DNA from: Bipolaris cookei
Taxonomy: Eukaryota > Ascomycota > Dothideomycetes > Pleosporales > Pleosporaceae
Assembly: GCA_002286855.1 (NCBI GenBank)
Contig: NRSV01000007.1
Span: 259,277-323,276 of the forward strand
DNA length: 64,000 nucleotides
Reading direction: 5' to 3'
A program made the position numbers and the translations under genes. Under the pieces are notes generated by a model that did no database searches, was not told the origin of the DNA, and was given only the letters and a program-made list of their open reading frames with translations. Positions 48,678-59,330 of this stretch are shown one piece after another. The stretch's first letter is position 1; each line of letters opens with the position of its first letter.

Positions 48678-51600
48678 ATGCCAGGTCAATTGTCAACATT
48701 GATTGAGAAGATCAGAAAGAAGCCTACGCGCGCCAGCGATGGCAGGTCAGCAGAGGCTTCAAGCGGGGGCGTCAAGGCCAACAACAGGACCAGTGTCATG
48801 AGCGACATCACAGGTCTTGGTGTTAAGAATACCAGATTTGCTCTAGAAGCCATCACCACCCTAGCTTCTGGTGAACCTCTAGATGACAAGGACCTGCTCC
48901 TTGAGCACGGCGTCGAGATGCTGCAAGGCTTGCCCTTGAACAGCGGTCTCAGCGCAAAAGTTTCCGATGGCTTTATTAGCATGCTATGGAACGACCTGCC
49001 ACACCCAACTCCCACACATGCTGGACCTTCAGCACGATACCGAAGCCATGATGGCTCAGGGAACAATCCCCATCTACCAAACATGGGCAAGGCGGGGTCG
49101 CCGTATGCGCGCAACGTGCCACCTATGAAACCGAAAGGTAAGCATTCATCCAACAGAACAAACTGGCGAAATGCAGCTGACAGCGAAATTCAGGACCCAA
49201 TCTGCCTGATGTTGAAGATGTGTATGAGGCGCTTCTCAAGCGCAATGGCCCTTTCCGAGAGCATCCCTCTGGTCTCAACCGCCTGTTTTTCTCTTTTGCG
49301 ACAATTGTCATCCATGAGTGTTTTCAGACCTCGAGAACGGATCCTTGGATCAATGAGACTTCTAGCTATGTCGATCTCAGCACCCTTTACGGCAACACAG
49401 GAAAGGAGCAGAAGCGTGTAAGAACATACAAGAACGGATTGATCTTCCCAGATTCCATCGCTTCAGAGCGCATCATGATGATGCCGCCTGGTGTTGTGGC
49501 GGTCCTCTTGTTGTTCTCAAGAAACCACAACCATGTCGCAGAATCGCTTCTGGCGGTAAATGAAGATGGCAAGTACAAGCCATGGGATAGCCTCGATGAG
49601 GAGGGTAAGAAATGGTAAGCCGATTTACGATTCCTAATCCTAAATCAAACATAACTGAATCTTGTAGGCAAGACGAGGACATTTTCCAGATTACGCGCAA
49701 CATCAATGTTGGATTCTTCGCGTCAGTTGTGCTCAGAGACTACGTTGCCGCTATTCTCAACACCCCACGAGCTAACTCTGAATGGACCTTGGACCTTGGC
49801 AAAGAGATCAAGAGCGGAAATGGACGCCTTGAGCGCGGAACTGGTAGCCATGTCTCTGTCGAATTCGCCGTCTTGTACCACTGGCACGCAGCCCTTAGTG
49901 CAGCAGACGACAAGTGGATGGAGGACATCATCAGATCTGTGTACCCTGATCTACGACACATTGACGATGTCACTATTGAGATGTTTCACAAGGTCATGAA
50001 GGTCTATGGCCATGATCTCATGAAAAAGCAGCCCAGAGAATGGACGTTCGGAGGCCTTGAGCGAGGCCCCGACGGCAGGTTCAAGAACTCCGACATATCT
50101 GAACTGATCAAAGACTGTATCGAGGAGCCTGCCCATGCGTTTGGTGCGCATGGCACGCCCGCCAGTCTAAAGGTTGTTGACCTGATGGGCCAGCTGCAAG
50201 CGCGCGAGATGTTCAATGTTTGCACGCTCAATGAGTTCCGTCGCTATCTGAACCTGAAGCCCTACGATACATTTGAAGACTGGTGCTCGGACAAAGAGAC
50301 TGCCCGCGCTGCAGAGCTCCTGTATGGACACATGGAGAATATGGAGCTATACCCTGGTTTGATGGCCGAGTGCACTAAGCCAGCTATGCCAGGAAGTGGT
50401 GTTTGCCCGGGCCAAACCACAGGCAGAGGCATTTTGGACGATGCCGTAGCCCTTGTTCGCGGTGACCGCTTCTTGAGCTACGACTTCAACAGCAACACCC
50501 TGACAAATTGGGGTGCTGCTCTTTTGTCCGAGACAACTCCTGGCGCCTATGGTGGTGTTCTCCCCAAACTGATTTTCCAAGCTCTCCCCGGCGGTTTCAA
50601 GGGCACATCGAGCTATGCTCTTCTGCCATTTTACACGCCCAAGGCTGCTCAAGGGATCCTAAAGGGTAATGGTGTTCTCGACAAGTATGATACCTCTCGT
50701 CCTCCGAGTGGCTACGACATCGTCAGCGTCCAAACCCAAGAAGGCTGCAAAAAGGTCTTCGATGATCGAGAATCTTTTGTTGTCATGTACCAGGCTGCAA
50801 TCCGCAACTGTACTGCCGGACATGACTTCATGATCGGATGGGATGAGCAAAAGAAGCATGACGAGCGATCCAAGATCCTGCACCAGGTATTCTTCGAAGA
50901 GGGCTTTGAGAAGAACATTAATGAGTTCTTTACGACAAACGTGCGAAACCTCATCAAGAAGAACTCGCTCAAGGGTGCAAAGGGTAGGATGAGCATCGAC
51001 ATCGTACGCGACGTGACCAACATTACCCCCATTTTGTGGCTTGCAGAACGTTTTGCACTTCCACTCAAGACTCCGGAACAGCCCCGTGGTTTGTTGTCTA
51101 TTCACGAAGCTTTCCTGGCATACTTGGTACTCTGTAAGCTGACCCCTACCATAAATGTTGTATCACATTACTGATAGCTGCACAGTCATGTATCAATCCT
51201 TCAACATTATGCCCCACAACGAGTGGAAGCTTCGTGCTGGCGCCATGGCAGCTGCAGCGCCCCTTCGCAAAATCTTCGAGACGCACCTGAAAACGCAAAC
51301 CGGGCGTCTAGAAAGCGTTGTGGACTGGATGGCTAAGGGCTCTGCCTTCGAAGTAGGCCCACACGCTGATCGCATCTACCATGCCTTGGCCGATACCAAG
51401 CTCCCAATTGGCGACCTTGTTGGTGATTGCATCGGTATGGGTGCCCCCGTAGCCGGAAATCTGACGCAACAAGCTTCTCTCCTCATTGATTTGTACCTTC
51501 AGCCTGAGTACGAGCAGTACAAGAAGAGGATCGTAGAGCTATCCCACATGGACCCCAAGGATTCTGATCGTGAACTTCAGGGTTTCGTCTATGAGGGTAT

Positions 51601-52129
51601 GCGCCATGTTGGTGTCGTACCCGGTCTCCCCCGTGTTGCAACACGCGATGTGACAGTCCAAGATGGCGCCCGCGGCCCTGTCACTGTCAAGAAGGGTCAT
51701 ACAGTGCTCATCGCTACCTCCAAAGCTGCCATGGATCCTATCGCGTTCCCCAACCCCGAAATATTGAACCCTCACCGCCCATTCAAGGAGTACACTCTTC
51801 TTGGCCACGGACTTCATTACTGCTTCGGCGCACGCCTCGTCGGCCCCTCACTCGCAGCCACCATGCGTGAGGTCTTCAAGCTACCTAATGTACGTCGTGC
51901 ACCCGGTAAGCCAGGCCGATTCATCACAACGGAGCACCAACTTGCGGGTATTACCATGCGTCATTACCTCGATGGAACGAGCAAGGAGAGTCCCATTCCG
52001 ACGTCTCTACGTCTGCATTACGACGGTGAGCATACTGTTGTGAATGGTGTCAACGGACATATGAGCAACGGCCATGCCAATGCTGGTGGAAGGAACGAGT
52101 ACGGCAACGCATACACGATTGCACCTTAG
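48678..52129 (+). CDS. Ppo-type fatty-acid dioxygenase/cytochrome P450 fusion (linoleate diol synthase family)
   Basis: Makes hydroperoxy- and dihydroxy-fatty acids (psi-factor oxylipins that balance sexual and asexual sporulation in Aspergillus). Four exons, 48678-49137, 49194-49614, 49668-51133 and 51186-52129, give 1096 aa, the usual length. The N-terminal heme-peroxidase domain has the distal His in FATIVIHECFQT (about residue 194), NETSSYVDLSTLYGN, and the catalytic Tyr and proximal His in VLYHWHAALS (Tyr364, His367). The C-terminal P450 domain has the heme-Cys motif LGHGLHYCFGARL (about Cys995). The known family splits into 8-DOX, 10-DOX and 9-DOX types, and the regiospecificity cannot be fixed here. 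A retained Cys means a P450 step is possible. The C-terminal tail is Asn/Gly-rich. Confidence 0.95.
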
Positions 52130-54324
52130 TCTAGTTAGGTGTCACTGTGTGAGCCGCCATTGAAGCGGGTGGCTTTAATGGACCGTTGAGATATATTCAA
52201 GAGGTATCCAATGCTTTTGTGCTGCAGGTGGACCAGGGATTCGAAAAAAATGGTGTATGAAATGACAAAAAAAGTAAAAGGAGAATAACAATTGAGGAAA
52301 GGATACTCATCTTAATGAAGGAAAGAAAGCGGGGCTTTGCTAACATAATTTTGTTTTTTCTTGATACCACATGCGACAGTGTTTTTTTAATCATAGTTAA
52401 TGAGAAAAGTAAAGTGACAGCATTCCATTTTGACACACTCATATGCCGGTACTGATAGTCAGACCAACAACCAGACTTCTCGAAGAACTATGACCGCTCC
52501 ATAACTCGATGAACTCAAGCAAAACTTCGATACATCCATGAAACCAAAAAAAAAGAGAAACATGACAAGCAATATCGACAAACCTGCCGAACAGAAAAAC
52601 GAAACAAACAAAAAACATATAACGCAGCGCAACGCAAACAACGAAGAAGAAACTCGAAACGCCTCCTTTCTTCTTCTCAAAACATCCCCCCCCCCCATGT
52701 CCTTGCCACTACTGCTCGAGCACTACACCCAAACCAAAACATAAAAAACAATACAAAAAAACAGACATCTCGCACATGGGCAAGAACGAGTTGAAACACG
52801 GTACTATCCTATTTCCCAATGCAATTAGCAAACAATAAATAGTACCATGTACCGAGTACCAAGTAAGATCCCAATCCATGAAAGCGAAAACATACTAACA
52901 GTATGTTTTGAACTTAAAAATCTATAAACACAAGCGCTATCAATATGATCCCATCAACATTTGTATGCTTCAAGCAATACAATCACACTGCGTGTTGTAA
53001 CGGTGAATACATTAACACGAACCTTTATCTAGGTTCCTTACGCGACTTGTTCTCTCTTGTGCATAACGAGGATTTAAAATTCGGTAGGTGATATACAATA
53101 TGATGTTTTCTCGTAATAAATTGTAGAGTAGAATAGTTTATTGGGACAAGGGGGAAAAGAAGGTAATGGCAAGGAAACGGGTTTAGAGTACGATTAAGTA
53201 GAAGAAGGTAACTTGCACAATTTCATAATTGACTAAAAAAGCACAAGTCGTAGGAAAAAGATAGATGTATTGAATTGTTCATTGTGTGCTGGATAATAGC
53301 AAGACGTACGCGTCGCTCTCGTTGAAATTACCAACAGAGTACACCTTCCGAGTACACCTTCCGAGTACTCAACCAAGCAAGTTACATATGCAAATAGAAT
53401 TTTAAGTCACTTCACAGAACATTTCACACAAACATTAGAAAAAAATATCTTGCAAGTGTCATAACGCATGCATTGTACAAACTGCTTATGTCGGCAGCCC
53501 ATGCTAGTCTATCTAACTAATCATCTGGCTCGAAACTGTGCTTTTATGAGATTCCTTTCACCCAAGGTCACTTGGGGGTCCAGGTTCGCATGTCAGGACA
53601 CGGGGAGATGCAAACCAAAAACGATCTTTTTCGAGCCCCACCGCCGAATTGGCCTTGAAAAGACAGCCACCATGACGGTTACCACAAAGAACCGGGGTAT
53701 ATTCCTTCCGTAAAAAAGGTTGGGTCGTGGCTAAACCTTCATGAACGCCATCTATGCAGCAAACTTTTTCGTCGTCCCGAACAGCCATGCTGCTACTCTT
53801 CGCATGTGAAGAGATCGAGAGACAAGAGGACGACGAGAAAGACATTGTCGCCAAGGGATATGACCGGGAAAAGGAATCACTTTTGTCGTAAATAAGGAAA
53901 TGCTGACTATGGTCATCCGCCTGTGGATGACTCGGAAAGCGAGAATCTATAGCTCCCCAAGCAGCATGCTTGCAGAAAGAGCGAAGGCGTGAAATGTTCG
54001 TAATGCATGCCTCTTTGGAAAAGGCGAGAGTCCTGCCGTCTATGCTCGAGCTCGACGGATGGCTGTCGAAGGGTATCGTATGTGAGAAGAGCTCGAAAAT
54101 AGGCAGAGCCGCAGAAAAACAGTCGCTGTCTATATGCTGATTGGGGTATAAGATTCCAGATTTCCGCATCAATCCGTGATAACCGGAAAAGATCTGCAGA
54201 AACAAAAGCCAAAACTGAAGGAAATGAAAGTAAGCCATCCGTAATAGCAACACGAAGACCTAGGACCTCGTGGAGAAGAACCATGCCCCAGGCTGGCTAT
54301 ATCGTGAAGCGGTAGTATGTGAAT
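52130..54324. other. 2.2-kb convergent AT-rich spacer
   Basis: This lies between the 3' ends of the Ppo and DED1 genes. It contains a C homopolymer near 52686-52697 and a 13-bp tandem duplication at 53338-53363. A 231-codon minus frame at 53558-54253 is most likely 3' UTR sequence of the helicase gene. Confidence 0.5.
53338..53363. repeat. 13-bp tandem duplication
   Basis: agtacaccttccg occurs twice in a row, followed by a partial third copy (agtac). Confidence 0.7.
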
Positions 54325-56403
54325 TTACCACCAAGAGTTTCCGCCAGGGCCAGATGGGTTGCCGTAGCCACCACCACCGTAGCCACCGCCGCCGCCACCG
54401 TAGGCAGGGGCTGGAGCAGCATAGCCGCCACCAGGGGCGCCGCCATAACCACCTCCTCCGTAACCTTGAGAGCCGCCCCAACTGCCGCCGTTGCCGCCGC
54501 CGAAGCCACCACCACCGCCCATGCGACGAACGTCACGGGTGGCAGCATTGCCACGGCCACGACCGCCTCCACGTCCACCGCGACCGCCGCCAAATCCAGA
54601 GCCCTCGCGAGCAATGGACTCAAGGAAACTAGGAACCTCTTGGTTGGCCTCCTTCAGCAGTTCGATGAGATCACGGACGACACCGCGGTTGCCACGGTTG
54701 AAGAATGCAGTTGCGATACCAGTGTTTCCAGCACGTCCAGTACGACCAATACGGTGGACGTAGTCGTCAATGTCGGTGGGCAGGTCGTAGTTGACAACGT
54801 GCTTGACGTTGGGGATATCCAATCCACGAGCAGCAACAGCAGTCGCGACAAGAAGGGGGCAGCGTCCAGATCGGAACATCTCAAGGGCCTTTTCACGCTC
54901 ACGCTGTGTGCGGTCACCGTGAATAGATGTGGCAGGGAAACCTTGGTTGATGAGGAAGTCGGACAGTGAGTCGGCCATGCGCTTGGTTTCGACGAAGATC
55001 AAACTGAGACCAACGCCGTGGGTATGGAGAATGTCCAAGAGAACGGAGCGCTTGTCAGCGTCCTCGACATACTCGATCTTCTGGGTAATGTTCTCAGAAG
55101 TGGAACCAACACGACCGACTGAAAGGAAAATGTAGTCCTTCAAGAAGTCACGAGCGAGCATCTGGATGTCGCGAGGGAAGGTGGCCGAGAACATGAGCGT
55201 CTGGCGGCCAGCGGTAGGGGGCATGTCCTCACCCTCAACAATGCGGCGAATCTGAGGCTCGAAACCCATGTCCAACATGCGGTCAGCCTCATCGAGAACA
55301 AGATACTTGATGCTAGCAAGCGAAATGCGGCCGCGCTCGATCAAGTCGACCAGACGGCCGGGGGTGGCAACGAGCAAATCACAGCCGCGCTCGATCTGGC
55401 GGAGCTGGGAACCAATGTCGGCACCTCCGTACACGACACAGGGGCGAACCCAAGAACGATAGGCAAACTTGCGAGCCTCGTCGAAGATCTGGGAGACCAG
55501 CTCACGAGTGGGGGCGAGGACAAGGGATGTGGGGTAAGCCTTGCGTTGACGGCCATAACCGCCCTGTGCTGAAGGAGGAGGGGGAGCGGGTCCGTTTTGG
55601 AAGGCCTGAGCGAGAATGGGGAAGAGAAAACCACCAGTCTTTCCAGAACCAGTCTGGGCACAAGCCATGAGATCACGACCGCCCATGACAATGGGAATAG
55701 AGTACTTCTGTACTGGGGTGGGAACCTTGTATCCGGAGAGCTCGATGTTGCTCAGCAGGTGGTCATCGAGAGGCGGGTTCGTGAAGCGTGTGACGGGCTC
55801 GGGAACTCCCTGACCGGAAGCCTCAACGGGAATATCGTCATACTTCTCGAAGTTGATACCAGTGTGCTGCTTCGATGGATCGTTGGGGACACCGAAGAGG
55901 TCACGCTCAAGACGCGGGTTAGGCGGGCCGGGAACGTGCTTGCCATCTTTCCAAGAGCCATCACCAGATCCACGAGCGTTGCCACCACCGCCACCAGACT
56001 TTCCATAGCCATTAGATTCGAAGCCGCCACGCTGACCACCACCTCCCCATCCACCACCAGGGGGACCGCGAGGAGTGAAGTTAGGGGCATTGGCCCAGCC
56101 GCCACCGCCACCGTTGCCGTTCATAGGAGGACCTTGGCTGTTATCTGTTAGTCAACGTTCACTTGAGGTGTATGGACTTTGTACTGACCCTCCTGGTCCC
56201 CAGGCACTGCCACCGAGACCACCGTTGCCACCGCCGTTCATCATAGGCGGGCCATCCATAGGTGCAGGGCCTCCAGGGCCTCCCTGAGGGCGGCCGCGAA
56301 GGTGAGGGGGGATGTATGCAGAACGCTCGCCGCTGAAGCCGTTCTGGGGGTTGTGCTGGGAGTCGTTGATGTTGAGACGACCCATGTCGAGTTGTTCAGC
56401 CAT
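54325..56403 (-). CDS. DED1: DEAD-box ATP-dependent RNA helicase DED1/DDX3
   Basis: RNA helicase that promotes scanning during translation initiation. Two exons, 56189-56403 and 54325-56137, give 675 aa. The N-terminus (MAEQLDMGRLNINDSQ) contains the DED1-type SAYIPPHLRGR segment, then Gly-rich RGG-like sequence. The helicase core shows the Q motif (SGYKVPTPVQKYSIP), motif I AQTGSGKT, Ia PTRELVSQI, motif II VLDEADRMLDMGFEPQIRRI, motif III SAT, motif V ATAVAARGLDIPNVKHVVNY and motif VI HRIGRTGRAG. The C-terminal tail is Gly/Tyr-rich, ending NSWW. The intron at 56138-56188 joins the two Gly-rich parts in frame. Low-complexity tails like these often support condensate formation in this family. 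Confidence 0.97.
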
Positions 56404-57391
56404 GATTGCGTTGAGATCGGGGGGCTGATGACGTGTGTTTTCGTGTTTACGTAGTGCGGTTCGATAAGTCGAAGATTACTGTGTAGCAGACTTCGGCTGG
56501 CTCGACGGTGAGCGACAGACGAAAAGTAGCAGTTCTAAGTAACGAAGTTGGTAACTCGCAGGCGGGTGCCTGATCTTCGTTCTGTCAGGAAAGAAGGGAA
56601 CGCCTCTGTCCTGAAAAAACGACAAGTAAAGGAGCGTGAAGGCCAAAAGAAAGGACTTCACACAGAAAATGTGATGGTGAGGTTGTGTAATACACACAGT
56701 AGGTTTTGAGAGTGGGTGGTGAGAGAGGAGGGAGATGGCAGCTAAGTTAAAAAAGCGTCAGAGAGAACCCTTTCGTGCTAGACTAGTTCGGGACTAGTTA
56801 GTGGGCGTCCCAAGATTCCTCAGCTCTGTGGCGAGTGCGGAGCGGTGAACGTCACAGCTGCTGTCATACCCTGCACCACGCTTGCTTTTCCATGCACAGA
56901 CGTATACGTAGTGACATATATTTGATGGTCAAAGATAACGGAGGATTTGCCCGGTGGTGTGCTTGTTCAGAGCTTGATATTGCATGGCTGTGACAAAGTC
57001 GCCTCTTGAAAACGCATGCTCGCTTGCTTTTGCCACCTGCTGAGTCTCTCACCACACATGAGGATGCCTCGTGCTTGTCTAAGAATCTCGCATTGATAGC
57101 AGCTCAGGAACTGAGCATAGCCGGGAATTTGTATGCTCTGCTTCGCAGGAAATATCAGATTGCATCCGTACACATCAAGCCCGTTTTTAGCAGATGAAAC
57201 TTGAACAGTTTAACTATAATAGGGGGGATCAGACCACTCGACACATTTTGTAGCAGCACGCGAGAGACCACAGCACTGAAGATCATTATTAGACACAGGC
57301 GCACTCAAGGCAGCATATTGTAGCATAGTAGATGCCACTCGATACAAGCACAGCCGAATAAACAGATAAATGATTCGTATACCATGGTTAT
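56404..57391. other. Upstream region of DED1
   Basis: Probable promoter and long leader of DED1 on the right side of its start. No gene is supported. Confidence 0.45.
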
Positions 57392-57657
57392 CTACGCCAT
57401 GCTTTTCTCTTTGGGCCCACCCTTTCTTGACCTCAGGAAAAGAGCGCAAGCCACGACGATAGCCACAATAAAGAAGAGCTTCTGACCTAGGGACAAGCCA
57501 TCTGTAGTAGAACCAGAAGAGGCCAGCCCCTCGAGTTTAGTCTTGTCAGCAGAAGCTTTCGGAGGCTTTGCAATGCTAGCGACATCATCGCCAACTTTTG
57601 ACGATGTGACATCGAGGTCGTCGCTAGGATCGGCGGGTTCTGCATCGCCATATAAAT
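57392..57657 (-). CDS. Alternative 3' exon of cyclophilin B encoding a membrane-anchor tail
   Basis: If the last intron is removed from 57753 to 57658, the cyclophilin frame continues VPAE-DLYGDAEPADPSDDL, about 90 extra residues. It then has a polar Ser/Lys-rich linker and a hydrophobic segment (LFFIVAIVVACALFL) followed by RSRKGGPKEKSMA. The positive charge after the segment fits a C-terminal anchor with the enzyme domain in the ER lumen. The acceptor is good: ctgat branch-like sequence and a pyrimidine run ccctttt before ag. The donor is gtattc. If the intron is kept, translation stops at HEEL. Which form dominates cannot be told from sequence. The exon could also belong to a separate small protein from an ATG near 57676. 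Confidence 0.65.
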
Positions 57658-57733
57658 CTTGAAAAGGGACGCACAATCAGCAGCTGTCTAACCTAAGGGA
57701 GTTGACACAATAGCAAGAAATGCGTACTGATGT

Positions 57734-58574
57734 CTAGAGTTCCTCGTGAATACCTTCCGCTGGCACCTCGAGCTCGCCGCTCTTGGCAATCTTGACAGTC
57801 TTGACAGGCTTATCTCCAGGAGCCTTTTGGACATTCTCGATCTTCTCCACAATGTCGTAACCCTCAAGCACTTGTCCAAAGACGACGTGGCGGCCGTCGA
57901 GCCAACTAGTGATGGCGGTAGTGATGAAGAACTGACTTCCGTTTGTGTCCTTGCCCGCGTTCGCCATGCTGAGGAGACCCTTGCGGGTGTGCTTGAGCTT
58001 GAAGTTTTCGTCAGGGAACTTTTCGCCGTAAATGGACTTGCCGCCGGTGCCTAGGGTACGTCAGAATGATTTACTTGCTGCTCAGAAATGGAGATCACTT
58101 GCCATCGCCCTTGGTGAAATCACCTGTGTTGCTGTCAGTACGCAAGAATCTCTGGAAGAGTACATGAGGGTGTGCACTTACCACCTTGAATCATGAAGTC
58201 CTTGATAACGCGGTGGAAAGTAGAGCCCTCATAACCGAAGCCCTTCTCGCCAGTAGCCAAAGCGCTACCGTGTGGATTAGCTTGTGAAGCTGCACAATGT
58301 GCTGTGGAACATCGTACCGGAAGTTCTCAGCGGTCTTGGGTACAGTCTTGCCGTAAAGGCCAATGACAATGCGGCCTAGCTTCTCATCGCCATGCTCTAT
58401 ATCAAGGAAAATCTAGTCCATGTGTCAACACGTTTTCTACCAGCACCTGTTGCAGATACACACCTTGTTGGTGATCTTGGGGCTCTTGACAGCCTCAGTA
58501 GTCTGGGCGAAGAAGACAAAAGTGATCGAGAGGATCAACAAGAGCGAGATGACAGCTTTCTGGAAGGAAGCCAT
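57734..58574 (-). CDS. ER cyclophilin B (peptidyl-prolyl isomerase), HEEL form
   Basis: Peptidyl-prolyl cis-trans isomerase of the secretory pathway. The start at 58574 gives a signal peptide (MASFQKAVISLLLILSITFV). The cyclophilin domain includes FHRVIKDFMIQGGDFT (catalytic Arg), GDGTGGKSIYGEKFPDENF, GLLSMANAGKDTNGSQFFI and WLDGRHVVFG (cyclosporin-binding Trp). This form ends VPAEGIHEEL, an ER-retention-like HEEL end, at 57734. The intron at 58051-58102 begins with GC instead of GT (G-D-G / T-G-G-K), forced by the conserved motif. Splicing from 57753 to 57658 would bypass HEEL and add a membrane tail down to 57392. The gene shares a 256-bp divergent promoter with mS13. Confidence 0.95.
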
Positions 58575-58830
58575 GGTGCCTGATGAAGGACTCAAAGGCA
58601 ATCGAGGAATTGGCAAGGGTTATATAGTCTAGGAAACCCCCTGCTAAGATACAGTGAGCGAGGCAGTATTGAAACGTGGTGTTTTAGTGCTGCCCGCACT
58701 GTCGCACCTTAACAGTGCCAAGCTCTATGGTGTCCAATTTGGGACTAGTGCAATTGGAGAGTTCGAGATTGGTGCGGGTATGTTGCGAGACACTTCACAA
58801 CGCAAATTAGTTGTCGGAACGTGCAACGCC
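58575..58830. promoter_or_regulatory. Divergent promoter, cyclophilin B / mS13
   Basis: Only 256 bp separate the two ATGs, so the two genes must share promoter sequence. Confidence 0.6.
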
Positions 58831-59330
58831 ATGGTGGGTTTGGAACAATTGCTGAATCGGAATAATGTGCAACTACTAACATGTTTAGGTGTTCATCAAC
58901 GGCTTCAGCTTCACGGAGGCGACCCTCGTAAAACGCTCTCTCCAGTCGTTCTATGGCATCGGGCCTTCGGTCTCGCAGCGCATCATGGCAAAATTCCATA
59001 TTCACCCGTGGGCGAAAGTAGGGAGCCTAAAGAATGCCACAGTCATGGATCTCACGGCAGAGCTGGCCAACATGAAGATTGAGAACGACTTGCGGCGACA
59101 GGTCCAGGACGACATACGGAGATTAAGAGACATGGGCACATATCGGGGAAGGAGACATGCAATGGGTCTGCCAGTACGCGGTCAAAAGACAAGAACACAG
59201 GTATGTGTGGTGTGGAAGATGTTGAAGGACAAGTTTGGGTGGTGGAGGAAGCTGCTAACGCCGACAGATTGCGACTGCACGACGGTTGAACAAGATCGAA
59301 CGAGGTGGCACTGGAAGGGTGTCTATGTGA
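58831..59330 (+). CDS. SWS2: Mitochondrial small-subunit ribosomal protein S13 (Sws2-like)
   Basis: uS13 family subunit of the mitochondrial ribosome. Three exons, 58831-58833, 58889-59200 and 59268-59330, give 125 aa. The first coding exon is only the ATG. Splicing gives M-VFINGFSFTEATLVKRSL. The S13 signatures follow: QSFYGIGPSVSQRIMAKF and the basic loop LRDMGTYRGRRHAMGLPVRGQKTRTQ. The last exon gives IATARRLNKIERGGTGRVSM and stops at 59330. The conserved residues force all three junctions. No long targeting peptide is seen, as is common for this protein. Confidence 0.93.

Noticed and set aside
53558..54253. 231-codon minus frame downstream of DED1
   Set aside because: No recognisable domain. 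Position and Ser/Phe-rich composition fit 3' UTR sequence, though a real orphan cannot be fully excluded.
54319..54969. Ala/Thr-rich plus-strand frame opposite DED1
   Set aside because: Antisense to the Gly-rich helicase tail. The composition is explained by that repeat-like coding sequence.
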